This document shows, one piece after another, positions 34,536 through 39,212 of a DNA stretch of 64,000 bases. The notes beneath the pieces are model-generated. The model was given only the letters and a program-made list of their open reading frames with translations. It had not been told where the DNA came from and did not search any database. The translations under genes were made by a program, and so were the position numbers. How positions within the stretch are numbered: the first letter of the stretch is position 1; the number at the start of each line of letters is the position of its first letter. The stretch is taken from the NCBI RefSeq assembly GCF_026626335.1, contig NZ_JAPNTZ010000004.1:496001-560000 (forward strand), read 5' to 3'. Origin of the DNA: Paractinoplanes pyxinae. Its GTDB lineage: Bacteria > Actinomycetota > Actinomycetes > Mycobacteriales > Micromonosporaceae.

Positions 34536-35306
34536 CTAGCGACCCCGAAAAATCGGTGAGCGTCGCTCCATGAAGGCGCGCTGCCCCTCGCGCTCGTCGT
34601 CGGAGCCCACGGTGGCCGCGATCATCTGGTGGGCGCGCGACGTCAGCGCCGGATGGGCTGCGGCTTTGATCGCTGCCTTGGCCGCCCTTACCGCGAGCGG
34701 GGCGTTGGCAGAGATCGCACTCGCCATCGCGACGACAACGGCCTCCAGTTCGGCCGCCGGCACCAGACGGTTGACGAGCCCCGCCGTCAGCGCTTCCCGA
34801 TCCGCGTACGCCCGGGCAGTGAACAGCATTTCGCCGGCGTGCGCTGGCCCGACCACATGCACGAGCGTCTGGGCCAGCGCGAACGGGTAGCCGATGCCGA
34901 GCCGTGCCGCCGGTATGCCGAACGTGCTGCCCTCGGCCGCGACACGCAGGTCGGCGCTGAGCGCGAGCGCCATGCCCGCCCCGAAACAGTGCCCGCGGAT
35001 CATCGCGATGAGAGGTGTGGTCAGCCCGCTCATCGTCTCGAACAGCCCGGTCAGCGTGCCCTCCCACGTCTCGCGGGCCGCTGCCGAGTCGTGGTGGGCC
35101 GCGAATTCCGAGATGTCCGCCCCGGCCGTGAAGCTCTCGCCGTCGCCTCGGAGCACGATGCTTCGAACCCCGAGGTCAAGGTCCATTTCCCGTACGGTGT
35201 TCTCGAGCGCGGCCAGCATGGCTGTCGACAGTGCGTTACGGCGGGCGGGATTGCTCATCGTCACCCAGCCGACGCCGTCACGAACCTCAGTGATGATCTC
35301 GGGCAC
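34536..35306 (-). CDS. Enoyl-CoA hydratase/isomerase family protein
   Basis: The product is 256 residues from a GTG with AGG 5 nt upstream; the open frame continues into the tRNA-Cys gene but is not coding there. Crotonase motifs are GRGDGESFTAGADISEF-like (RGDGESFTAGADI) and the oxyanion region IRGHCFGAGMALALSADLRV, with the following FGIPAARLGIGYPF. It acts on acyl-CoA in beta-oxidation or a catabolic side path; the substrate is unknown. Its start is only 45 bp from the 3' end of the tRNA array on the same strand, so tRNA transcripts may read into it. Confidence 0.88.
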   Translation of the reverse strand: MPEIITEVRDGVGWVTMSNPARRNALSTAMLAALENTVREMDLDLGVRSIVLRGDGESFTAGADISEFAAHHDSAAARETWEGTLTGLFETMSGLTTPLIAMIRGHCFGAGMALALSADLRVAAEGSTFGIPAARLGIGYPFALAQTLVHVVGPAHAGEMLFTARAYADREALTAGLVNRLVPAAELEAVVVAMASAISANAPLAVRAAKAAIKAAAHPALTSRAHQMIAATVGSDDEREGQRAFMERRSPIFRGR

Positions 35307-35351
35307 GACGCCTGACCTTACGCGGCGGCGTTCCGCAGCGGATGGCCATCG

Positions 35352-35422
35352 AAGCCGCAGCCGGATTCGAACCGGCGTGATCCGCTTTGCAGGCGGCTCC
35401 CTGACCACTCGGGCATGCGACT
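35352..35422 (-). tRNA. tRNA-Cys (GCA)
   Basis: 71 nt. Acceptor AGTCGCA/TGCGGCT (one G-U), D stem CCC/GGG, anticodon loop CTGCAAA (U33 present), T arm GCCGG-TTCGAAT-CCGGC, discriminator U73 as expected for Cys. No CCA is encoded. It is the last gene of the array in the direction of transcription. Confidence 0.9.
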
Positions 35423-35423
35423 G

Positions 35424-35508
35424 TGGTGCGCGTCCCTGGTGCCGACCCAGGTCTGCCATGAGGCGACGGTTTTACGGACCGCTGGACGTGCCGCCGTCCA
35501 CGACGCGC
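35424..35508 (-). tRNA. Divergent tRNA-Tyr-like gene (GTA), class II
   Basis: The fold is complete: acceptor GCGCGTC/GACGCGC, D arm GGAC/GTCC, anticodon stem GCGGT/ACCGT, long variable arm of 14 nt, T stem CCTGG/CCAGG, discriminator A and an encoded CCA. The anticodon loop is CCGTAAA, so position 33 is C, and the T loop is GTCGGCA instead of TTCGANN. The long variable arm fits bacterial tRNA-Tyr. It is either highly derived or decaying. Only 1 nt separates its CCA from tRNA-Cys. Confidence 0.65.
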
Positions 35509-35534
35509 ACGGCTGTTCGGCTGCTGACAGCCGT
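35509..35534 (-). other. Intergenic hairpin in the tRNA array
   Basis: ACGGCTGT and ACAGCCGT form a perfect 8-bp stem with a 10-nt loop, filling the gap between the Tyr-like and His-like tRNAs. It is a candidate RNase processing or pausing signal. Confidence 0.5.
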
Positions 35535-35536
35535 CG

Positions 35537-35610
35537 GGTGACTGACCGGATTCGAACCGGCGACCTCCGGGGCCACGTCCCGGCGCTCTCGCCAACTGAG
35601 CTACAGCCAC
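35537..35610 (-). tRNA. tRNA-His (GTG) with C33
   Basis: 74 nt. Acceptor GTGGCTG/CAGTCAC, D stem GCTC/GAGC, anticodon stem CCGGG/CCCGG, loop ACGTGGC, T arm GCCGG-TTCGAAT-CCGGT. C73 agrees with His identity, but the base at -1 is T, so a G-1 would have to be added. Position 33 is C rather than U. No CCA. Confidence 0.8.
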
Positions 35611-35612
35611 AG

Positions 35613-35684
35613 TGCCCGCACCAGGATTCGAACCTGGGACCTTCCCCGTGTGAGGGGGACGCTCTCCCGCTGAGCCATACGGAC
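35613..35684 (-). tRNA. tRNA-Val (CAC)
   Basis: 72 nt. Acceptor GTCCGTA/TGCGGGC, anticodon stem TCCCC/GGGGA, loop CTCACAC (U33), T arm CCAGG-TTCGAAT-CCTGG, discriminator A, no CCA. It reads GTG codons. Confidence 0.9.
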
Positions 35685-35693
35685 GGTGTTTCG

Positions 35694-35765
35694 TGCTCCG
35701 GGCTGGGATCGAACCAGCGACTTCCGCCTTGTCGAGGCGGCGCTCTCCCGCTGAGCTACCGGAAC
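35694..35765 (-). tRNA. tRNA-Val (GAC) with C33
   Basis: 72 nt. Acceptor GTTCCGG/CCGGAGC, D stem GCTC/GAGC, anticodon stem CCGCC/GGCGG, loop TCGACAA (C33, G34), T arm GCTGG-TTCGATC-CCAGC, discriminator A, no CCA. It reads GTC codons if functional. Confidence 0.82.
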
Positions 35766-35766
35766 G

Positions 35767-35842
35767 GAGCAGGGGCGGGATTCGAACCCGCGGTTTCCGG
35801 CTTATGAGACCGGCGAGGACGACCGAACTCCTCCACCCTGCG
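35767..35842 (-). tRNA. Initiator-like tRNA-Met (CAT)
   Basis: 76 nt. The 5' end CGCAGGG pairs with CCCTGCT except for a C1/U72 mismatch, the signature of bacterial initiators. The D arm GAGG-N11-CCTC and preceding TG also resemble initiators. The anticodon loop is CTCATAA. The stem CCGGT/GCCGG has only two of the three G:C pairs expected at 29-31:39-41. It lies 1 nt from tRNA-Val. A second initiator-like gene outside the main set would be unusual. Confidence 0.82.
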
Positions 35843-35844
35843 CG

Positions 35845-35917
35845 TGCGCCGCCGGGGATTCGAACCCCGAACCCACGGATTAAGAGTCCGTTGCTCTACC
35901 AGTTGAGCCAGCGGCGC
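35845..35917 (-). tRNA. tRNA-Lys (CTT)
   Basis: 73 nt. Acceptor GCGCCGC/GCGGCGC, D stem GCTC/GAGC, anticodon stem ACGGA/TCCGT, loop CTCTTAA (U33), T arm CGGGG-TTCGAAT-CCCCG, discriminator A, no CCA. Confidence 0.93.
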
Positions 35918-35934
35918 GTGACGTGCTTCGTGCG

Positions 35935-36008
35935 TGTCGCCGGGTGGGTTCGAACCACCGGCCTCCGCCTTATCAGGGCGGCGCTCCGACCTGCTGAGCT
36001 ACGGCGAC
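35935..36008 (-). tRNA. tRNA-Ile (GAT)
   Basis: 74 nt. Acceptor GTCGCCG/CGGCGAC, D stem GCTC/GAGC, anticodon stem CCGCC/GGCGG, loop CTGATAA (U33, G34), T arm GGTGG-TTCGAAC-CCACC, discriminator A, no CCA. Its 5' end lies 19 bp from the start of the plus-strand gene that interrupts the array. Confidence 0.93.
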
Positions 36009-36027
36009 TGGGCCAGAATGTCTGTTC

Positions 36028-36909
36028 ATGAGCTTGGATCTCGATGCGGCGATCTCGTTCGTGACCACCCACGCCCGCGTGCTGGAACGCCGCCGGCTGC
36101 GACACCTGCTGGGGCAGGGCTCGGCCGGCGAGGTGCTGTTCGCCCTCGACGCCCATCGCAACCCGGACGGCGGCTACGGGTGGGCACTGGAACCGGACCT
36201 GCGGTCGGCGAGCAGTCAGCCGGTGGCGGCGATGCACGCCCTCGAGGTCCTGGGTGAGGTTCGCGACACGAGTGACCGGACGGTTGAACTGTGCGATTGG
36301 CTGGCTGCGCACTCGCTCGCCGATGGCGGCATCCCGTTCGCGCTGCCCTATGCGGACACGGAGGGCAGCGCTCCGCACTGGGTCAACGCCGACCCGAAGA
36401 CTTCCTCGCTTCAGATGGCGACCCAGCTGGCCGCGCAGGCACACCGGCTGGCCCGGCACCGCAAGGACGTCGCCGAGCACCCGTGGCCTCGGGCGGTGAC
36501 CGACTACTGCCTGAACGGGATCGAGCAGATGTCCGCGACGCCGGCTGCCCACGAGGTGATGTTCGGGATGCACTTCCTCGACACTGTCGCGCCGGCCTCG
36601 CCTCGGGCGCGCTCGCTTCTCGACAAATTCGTTTCCCACGTACGCGTGGACGGGCCGACGCCGGTGGCCGGGGGCGCCGATGGTGAGGTGTTGCATCCGC
36701 TCGACTTCACGCCGGAAGCGGACGCGCCCTCGCGTGAGCTGTTCGACAAGGACGCCATCGCGGCCGACCTGGACCGGCTGGCCGCCCAGCAGCGACCGGA
36801 CGGCGGCTGGGACGTCTCTTTCACGGCGTTCAGCCCGGCGGCCGCCCTCGAATGGCGCGGCTACGCCACCGTGCAGGCCGTCAAGGTGCTACGCGACAAT
36901 TCCCGATGA
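36028..36909 (+). CDS. Terpenoid-cyclase-fold (alpha/alpha-toroid) protein inside the tRNA array
   Basis: The product is 293 residues with no signal peptide. Repeats such as RNPDGGYGWALEPDL, LADGGIPFALPY and RPDGGWDVSFTAF resemble the QW-type repeats of squalene-hopene cyclases and prenyltransferase-fold proteins. It is much shorter than a cyclase and no DXDD catalytic motif is seen, so catalytic function is doubtful. It is transcribed against the tRNA genes and fits exactly between two of them, with 19 bp to tRNA-Ile and 2 bp from stop to tRNA-Ala. Confidence 0.75.
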   Translation: MSLDLDAAISFVTTHARVLERRRLRHLLGQGSAGEVLFALDAHRNPDGGYGWALEPDLRSASSQPVAAMHALEVLGEVRDTSDRTVELCDWLAAHSLADGGIPFALPYADTEGSAPHWVNADPKTSSLQMATQLAAQAHRLARHRKDVAEHPWPRAVTDYCLNGIEQMSATPAAHEVMFGMHFLDTVAPASPRARSLLDKFVSHVRVDGPTPVAGGADGEVLHPLDFTPEADAPSRELFDKDAIAADLDRLAAQQRPDGGWDVSFTAFSPAAALEWRGYATVQAVKVLRDNSR

Positions 36910-36911
36910 CG

Positions 36912-36984
36912 TGGACCCGGCCGGGGTCGAACCGGCCACCTCCGCTGTGCGAGAGCGGCGCTCTACCGGATGAGCTACGAGCCC
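36912..36984 (-). tRNA. tRNA-Ala (CGC)
   Basis: 73 nt. Acceptor GGGCTCG/CGGGTCC contains the G3-U70 pair that defines alanine. Anticodon stem CCGCT/AGCGG, loop CTCGCAC (U33), T arm GCCGG-TTCGACC-CCGGC, discriminator A, no CCA. Confidence 0.93.
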
Positions 36985-36997
36985 TTGAAATGGTGCG

Positions 36998-37070
36998 TAC
37001 CCGGAGCGCGATTCGAACGCGCACTGGCGCCGTCCTGAGCGGCGTGCCTCTGCCGTTGGGCTACCCGGGC
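36998..37070 (-). tRNA. tRNA with Leu anticodon CAG but short variable loop
   Basis: 73 nt. Acceptor GCCCGGG/TCCGGGT with two G-U pairs, D arm GCC-N10-GGC, anticodon stem CGCCG/CGGCG, loop CTCAGGA (U33, G37), a 5-nt variable region CCAGT, T arm GCGCG-TTCGAAT-CGCGC, discriminator A. Bacterial tRNA-Leu should have a long variable arm, so charging by LeuRS is uncertain. Its body closely matches the GAG tRNA at 37325. Confidence 0.8.
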
Positions 37071-37073
37071 GTG

Positions 37074-37147
37074 AGCCGGCGGCGGGACTCGAACCCGCAG
37101 CCTGCCGATTACGAGTCGGCTGCACGAGCCATTCGTGCTGCACCGGC
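37074..37147 (-). tRNA. tRNA-Thr (CGT)
   Basis: 74 nt. Acceptor GCCGGTG/CGCCGGC, D stem GCAC/GTGC, anticodon stem GCCGA/TCGGC, loop CTCGTAA (U33), T arm GCGGG-TTCGAGT-CCCGC, discriminator U, no CCA. Confidence 0.9.
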
Positions 37148-37286
37148 CTGATGCTGTGCTCCTGTTGTGGTGCTGCGTTCCCCTGTGTGCGTGCTGCCCC
37201 TGTTGTGCATGCCGTGTTCCTGTCGCATGCTGCGTTCCTGTCGCAGGCTGCGTTCGTGTCGCATGCTGCGATCCTGTTGTGCCCGC
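37148..37286. repeat. Degenerate 18-bp repeats within the tRNA array
   Basis: Imperfect copies of an 18-bp unit (core CTGTCGCATGCTGCGTTC) fill most of this gap, clearest at about 37207-37275. The DNA is poorer in G-C symmetry than the tRNAs and shows no gene. It separates the last four tRNAs from the rest. Confidence 0.65.
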
Positions 37287-37320
37287 CCGGCGCTGCACGG
37301 TCTGGGTCGTGCAGCGCCGG
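37287..37320. other. 13-bp perfect hairpin in the tRNA array
   Basis: CCGGCGCTGCACG and CGTGCAGCGCCGG form a 13-bp stem with an 8-nt loop, ending 4 nt before the next tRNA. It could be a terminator between two tRNA transcription units or a processing site. Confidence 0.6.
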
Positions 37321-37324
37321 CGAG

Positions 37325-37397
37325 TGCCCTCGGCGCGATTTGAACGCGCACTGTCGACGTTCTCGACGTCGTGCCTCTGCCGTTGGGCTACGAGGGC
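37325..37397 (-). tRNA. tRNA with Leu anticodon GAG, short variable loop and C33
   Basis: 73 nt. Acceptor GCCCTCG/CGAGGGC, D arm GCC-N10-GGC, anticodon stem CGACG/CGTCG, loop TCGAGAA (C33, G34), 5-nt variable region ACAGT, T arm GCGCG-TTCAAAT-CGCGC, discriminator A, no CCA. Like the CAG tRNA it lacks the long variable arm of tRNA-Leu. Confidence 0.78.
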
Positions 37398-37401
37398 GGG
37401 A

Positions 37402-37475
37402 AGCGGCAGGCCGGGTTCGAACCGGCGGCCTCCACCTTGGCGGGGTGGCGCTCTACCTGACTGAGCTACAACCGC
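37402..37475 (-). tRNA. tRNA-Gly (GCC) with C33
   Basis: 74 nt. Acceptor GCGGTTG/CTGCCGC with one U-U mismatch, D stem GCTC/GAGC, anticodon stem CCACC/GGTGG, loop CCGCCAA (C33, G34), T arm GCCGG-TTCGAAC-CCGGC, discriminator U, no CCA. Confidence 0.8.
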
Positions 37476-37489
37476 ATCGCTGTGCCGCG

Positions 37490-37562
37490 TGGACCTGGGC
37501 GGATTCGAACCGCCGACCCCCGGTCTGCCGAACCGGTGCGCTACCAGCTGCGCCACAAGCCC
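37490..37562 (-). tRNA. tRNA-Ala (GGC) with C33
   Basis: 73 nt. Acceptor GGGCTTG/CAGGTCC has the alanine G3-U70 pair. D stem GCGC/GCGC, anticodon stem CCGGT/ACCGG, loop TCGGCAG (C33, G34), T arm GGCGG-TTCGAAT-CCGCC, discriminator A, no CCA. The intact identity element argues it can still be charged. Confidence 0.85.
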
Positions 37563-37575
37563 GCACTGAACTTCG

Positions 37576-37647
37576 TCCGGAGCCCCCGAGTCGAACGGGG
37601 TGTCTCACGCTCCCAAGGCGCGCGGGTTGCCGTCTCCCTCGCTCCGG
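37576..37647 (-). tRNA. tRNA-Pro (TGG)
   Basis: 72 nt. Acceptor CCGGAGC/GCTCCGG with the Pro-type C1-G72 pair, D stem GGG/CCC, anticodon stem CGCGC/GCGTG, loop CTTGGGA (U33), T arm CCCCG-TTCGACT-CGGGG, discriminator A, no CCA. It is the first gene of the array and the only one with T34. Confidence 0.9.
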
Positions 37648-37651
37648 ATTG

Positions 37652-37680
37652 TTTCGTGCCATCCGCTGTGGAGTTGTCAA
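37652..37680 (-). promoter_or_regulatory. Possible promoter of the tRNA array
   Basis: A consensus -35 TTGACA (37675-37680, minus strand) lies 28 bp before tRNA-Pro. The -10 is weak: ACGAAA lies at 17-bp spacing and AACAAT a little further on. The surrounding 37648-37770 gap is A/T-richer than average and has no gene. Confidence 0.4.
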
Positions 37681-37771
37681 TTAGCAATCGCACCCGGCCG
37701 CGCGGCCGGCGCAATTATCGGGGCAGCACGGAATGGCCCGCGGTGCCGTTGAATAATGATCCAGAGAAACG

Positions 37772-37802
37772 AAAAACCGCCGTCTCCTGTCGGGTTCGGC
37801 GG
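37772..37802 (-). terminator. Intrinsic terminator with T-tract
   Basis: On the minus strand CCGCCG and CGGCGG form a stem with a 14-nt loop, followed directly by TTTTT. It lies 21 nt after the stop of the 37-residue ORF and upstream of the tRNA array promoter, so it insulates the two. Confidence 0.85.
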
Positions 37803-37823
37803 CGTGTTCTGCGCTAGCATCCG

Positions 37824-37937
37824 CTAGCTGCGCCACCGGGCCCGGTAGGGCTTGCCGTACAGTGCGAGGCCGCACGTCAGGACGGCACCGACATGCGGCG
37901 TAAGCAGCTGCGGTGTGATCGTGACGTTCCGCGACAT
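37824..37937 (-). CDS. 37-residue small protein with its own promoter and terminator
   Basis: The ORF begins MSRNVTITPQLLTPHVGAVL, continues with TCGLALYGKPYRARWRS, and is preceded by a strong GAGGAG ribosome site 8 nt before the ATG. A -35/-10 pair with 17-bp spacing lies upstream and an intrinsic terminator follows. I recognise no family; a short hydrophobic middle (HVGAVLTCGLAL) with a basic tail suggests a membrane-associated or regulatory peptide. Caution: the last codons and the DNA just after (GGTGGCGCAGCTAG) look like the acceptor/D-arm of a tRNA, so the ORF may run into a tRNA remnant. Confidence 0.6.
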   Translation of the reverse strand: MSRNVTITPQLLTPHVGAVLTCGLALYGKPYRARWRS

Positions 37938-37976
37938 CGGTCTCTCCTCTTCCCTGTCGTCCCCGGTGTGATGACT

Positions 37977-38005
37977 ACGGTAGGCCGCCCGCCGTCGCTT
38001 GGCAA
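37977..38005 (-). promoter_or_regulatory. Promoter of the 37-residue ORF
   Basis: TTGCCA (-35, 38000-38005) and TACCGT (-10, 37977-37982) on the minus strand are separated by exactly 17 bp, matching the vegetative actinobacterial pattern TTGNNA-N17-TANNNT. The implied leader is about 30-35 nt and contains the GAGGAG site. Confidence 0.65.
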
Positions 38006-38083
38006 CGCTATTTACTGCCACTTTCCTGGGGCCGGCTTCCGTTACTCAATAAGCTGCTCGAAGGCAACCCCGCGCCGCCGGAT

Positions 38084-38111
38084 TGTGGATAACACGGGTC
38101 CCTGTGGATAA
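38084..38111 (+). promoter_or_regulatory. Pair of DnaA boxes
   Basis: TGTGGATAA occurs at 38084-38092 and 38103-38111; each is the exact complement of the classic DnaA box TTATCCACA. The copies have the same orientation and start 19 bp apart, upstream of the SDR gene. Nothing else suggests an origin here. They may titrate DnaA or regulate the flanking genes. Confidence 0.6.
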
Positions 38112-38188
38112 CTCATTTCTGTCGGTCGGGCGGGATATTGTCGATCCAGCTTCCGGGCCGGCCGGCAGCCACAGGGAGGAGCCGCCGC

Positions 38189-38938
38189 ATGAGCAGGCGT
38201 GTGTTGGTGACAGGGGCCTCGCGGGGGATCGGGCGGGCCATCGCGGTGGCCTTCGCCGAGCGCGGCGAGAGGGTGGCGGTTCACTACGGCTCAGACCGGG
38301 GCGAGGGCGAGACCACTCTTCATGCGTTGAAGGGCGAGGGGCACGTGCTGGTGAGCGGCGACCTGGGCGACCCAGCCGCGGCCAAGGCCGTGGTGCAGTC
38401 GGCTGTCGAGGGTCTGGGCGGGGTTGATGTGCTCGTCAACAACGCCGCCATCGCGCCCGGCGACAGCAATCGGCACGACATCGCCTCGGTGGATTACGAG
38501 GAGTGGCAACGGGTCTGGCGCAGCATGGTCGATGTCGACCTGCTCGGCGCGGCCAACGTGACGTACTGCGTGGCCCGGCATCTCATCGAGCGGCGGGCCG
38601 GCGGCAGCATCGTGAACGTCGGGTCGCGCGGGGCGTATCGCGGGGAGCCATCGTTCCCGGCCTACGGCGCGGCCAAGGCCGGGCTGCACGCGTTCGGGCA
38701 GAGCATGGCGGTGGCCCTCGCGCCGCACGGGATCGCGGTCGCCTCGGTGGCGCCGGGGTTCATCGGCACGGAAAGACAGCAGGCCATGCTGGACGATGCC
38801 GTGCGCGGGCAGAGTCCCTTCGGGCGGGTCGGCACGCCGGAAGAGGTGGCGGCGGCCGTCGTGCATCTCAGCTCGCCCGAGGCGGTCTGGTCGTCGGGCG
38901 CCGTCCTCGACCTGAACGGCGCCTCCTACCTACGGTGA
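38189..38938 (+). CDS. Short-chain dehydrogenase/reductase
   Basis: The product is 249 residues from the ATG after AGGGAGGAG; an upstream start at 38138 lacks such a site. Classical SDR motifs are TGASRGIG (7-14), NNAA near 90 and the catalytic YGAAK. The N-terminal basic residues favour NADP(H). The end VLDLNGASYLR resembles FabG-like 3-oxoacyl reductases and sugar dehydrogenases; the substrate is unknown. The stop codon is inside the first unit of an 18-bp tandem repeat. Confidence 0.9.
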   Translation: MSRRVLVTGASRGIGRAIAVAFAERGERVAVHYGSDRGEGETTLHALKGEGHVLVSGDLGDPAAAKAVVQSAVEGLGGVDVLVNNAAIAPGDSNRHDIASVDYEEWQRVWRSMVDVDLLGAANVTYCVARHLIERRAGGSIVNVGSRGAYRGEPSFPAYGAAKAGLHAFGQSMAVALAPHGIAVASVAPGFIGTERQQAMLDDAVRGQSPFGRVGTPEEVAAAVVHLSSPEAVWSSGAVLDLNGASYLR

Positions 38939-39085
38939 CCGTCGTTCGCCCGGTGACCGCCGTTCGCGCGGTGACCGCCGTTCGCGCGGTGACTGCCGTT
39001 CGGGCGGTGACTGCCGTTCGGGCGGTGACCGTCGTTCGCCCGGTGATCGCCGTTTGCGCGGTGACCGCGGTGACCGCGGTTCGCC
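38933..39085 (+). repeat. 18-bp tandem repeat anchored on the SDR stop codon
   Basis: Seven full units (consensus CGGTGACCGCCGTTCGCG), a half unit and one more full unit. The stop TGA is bases 4-6 of unit 1, and every full unit repeats TGA in the same frame. Variation is mostly C/T at two positions. After it, 39086-39212 holds only the promoter region of the next gene. Confidence 0.93.
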
Positions 39086-39212
39086 CGATGCAAACAGCGG
39101 GCCGGCGCGGTTCATCCACTGGGCGGGACCGGCGGGTGGGCTGGTAGCGACGGGTCTCGATGCGCGGCTATCGTGTAGCCGGAAAGAAACTTTCACGTTT
39201 ACGGGGGCTCGA

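Noticed and set aside
35287-37817. Several 60-190-codon frames across the tRNA array
   Set aside because: They translate tRNA sequence on one strand or the other (repeated RIRTADP/FEPGL-like peptides) and have no ribosome sites.
37803-37860. Additional tRNA gene
   Set aside because: Acceptor and D-arm-like sequence is present (GGTGGCGCAGCTAG) but no anticodon or T arm follows before the terminator; noted only as a possible remnant.
35307-38188. Integrated phage or ICE boundary at the tRNA array
   Set aside because: No integrase, excisionase or direct att-like repeat was found within the window.
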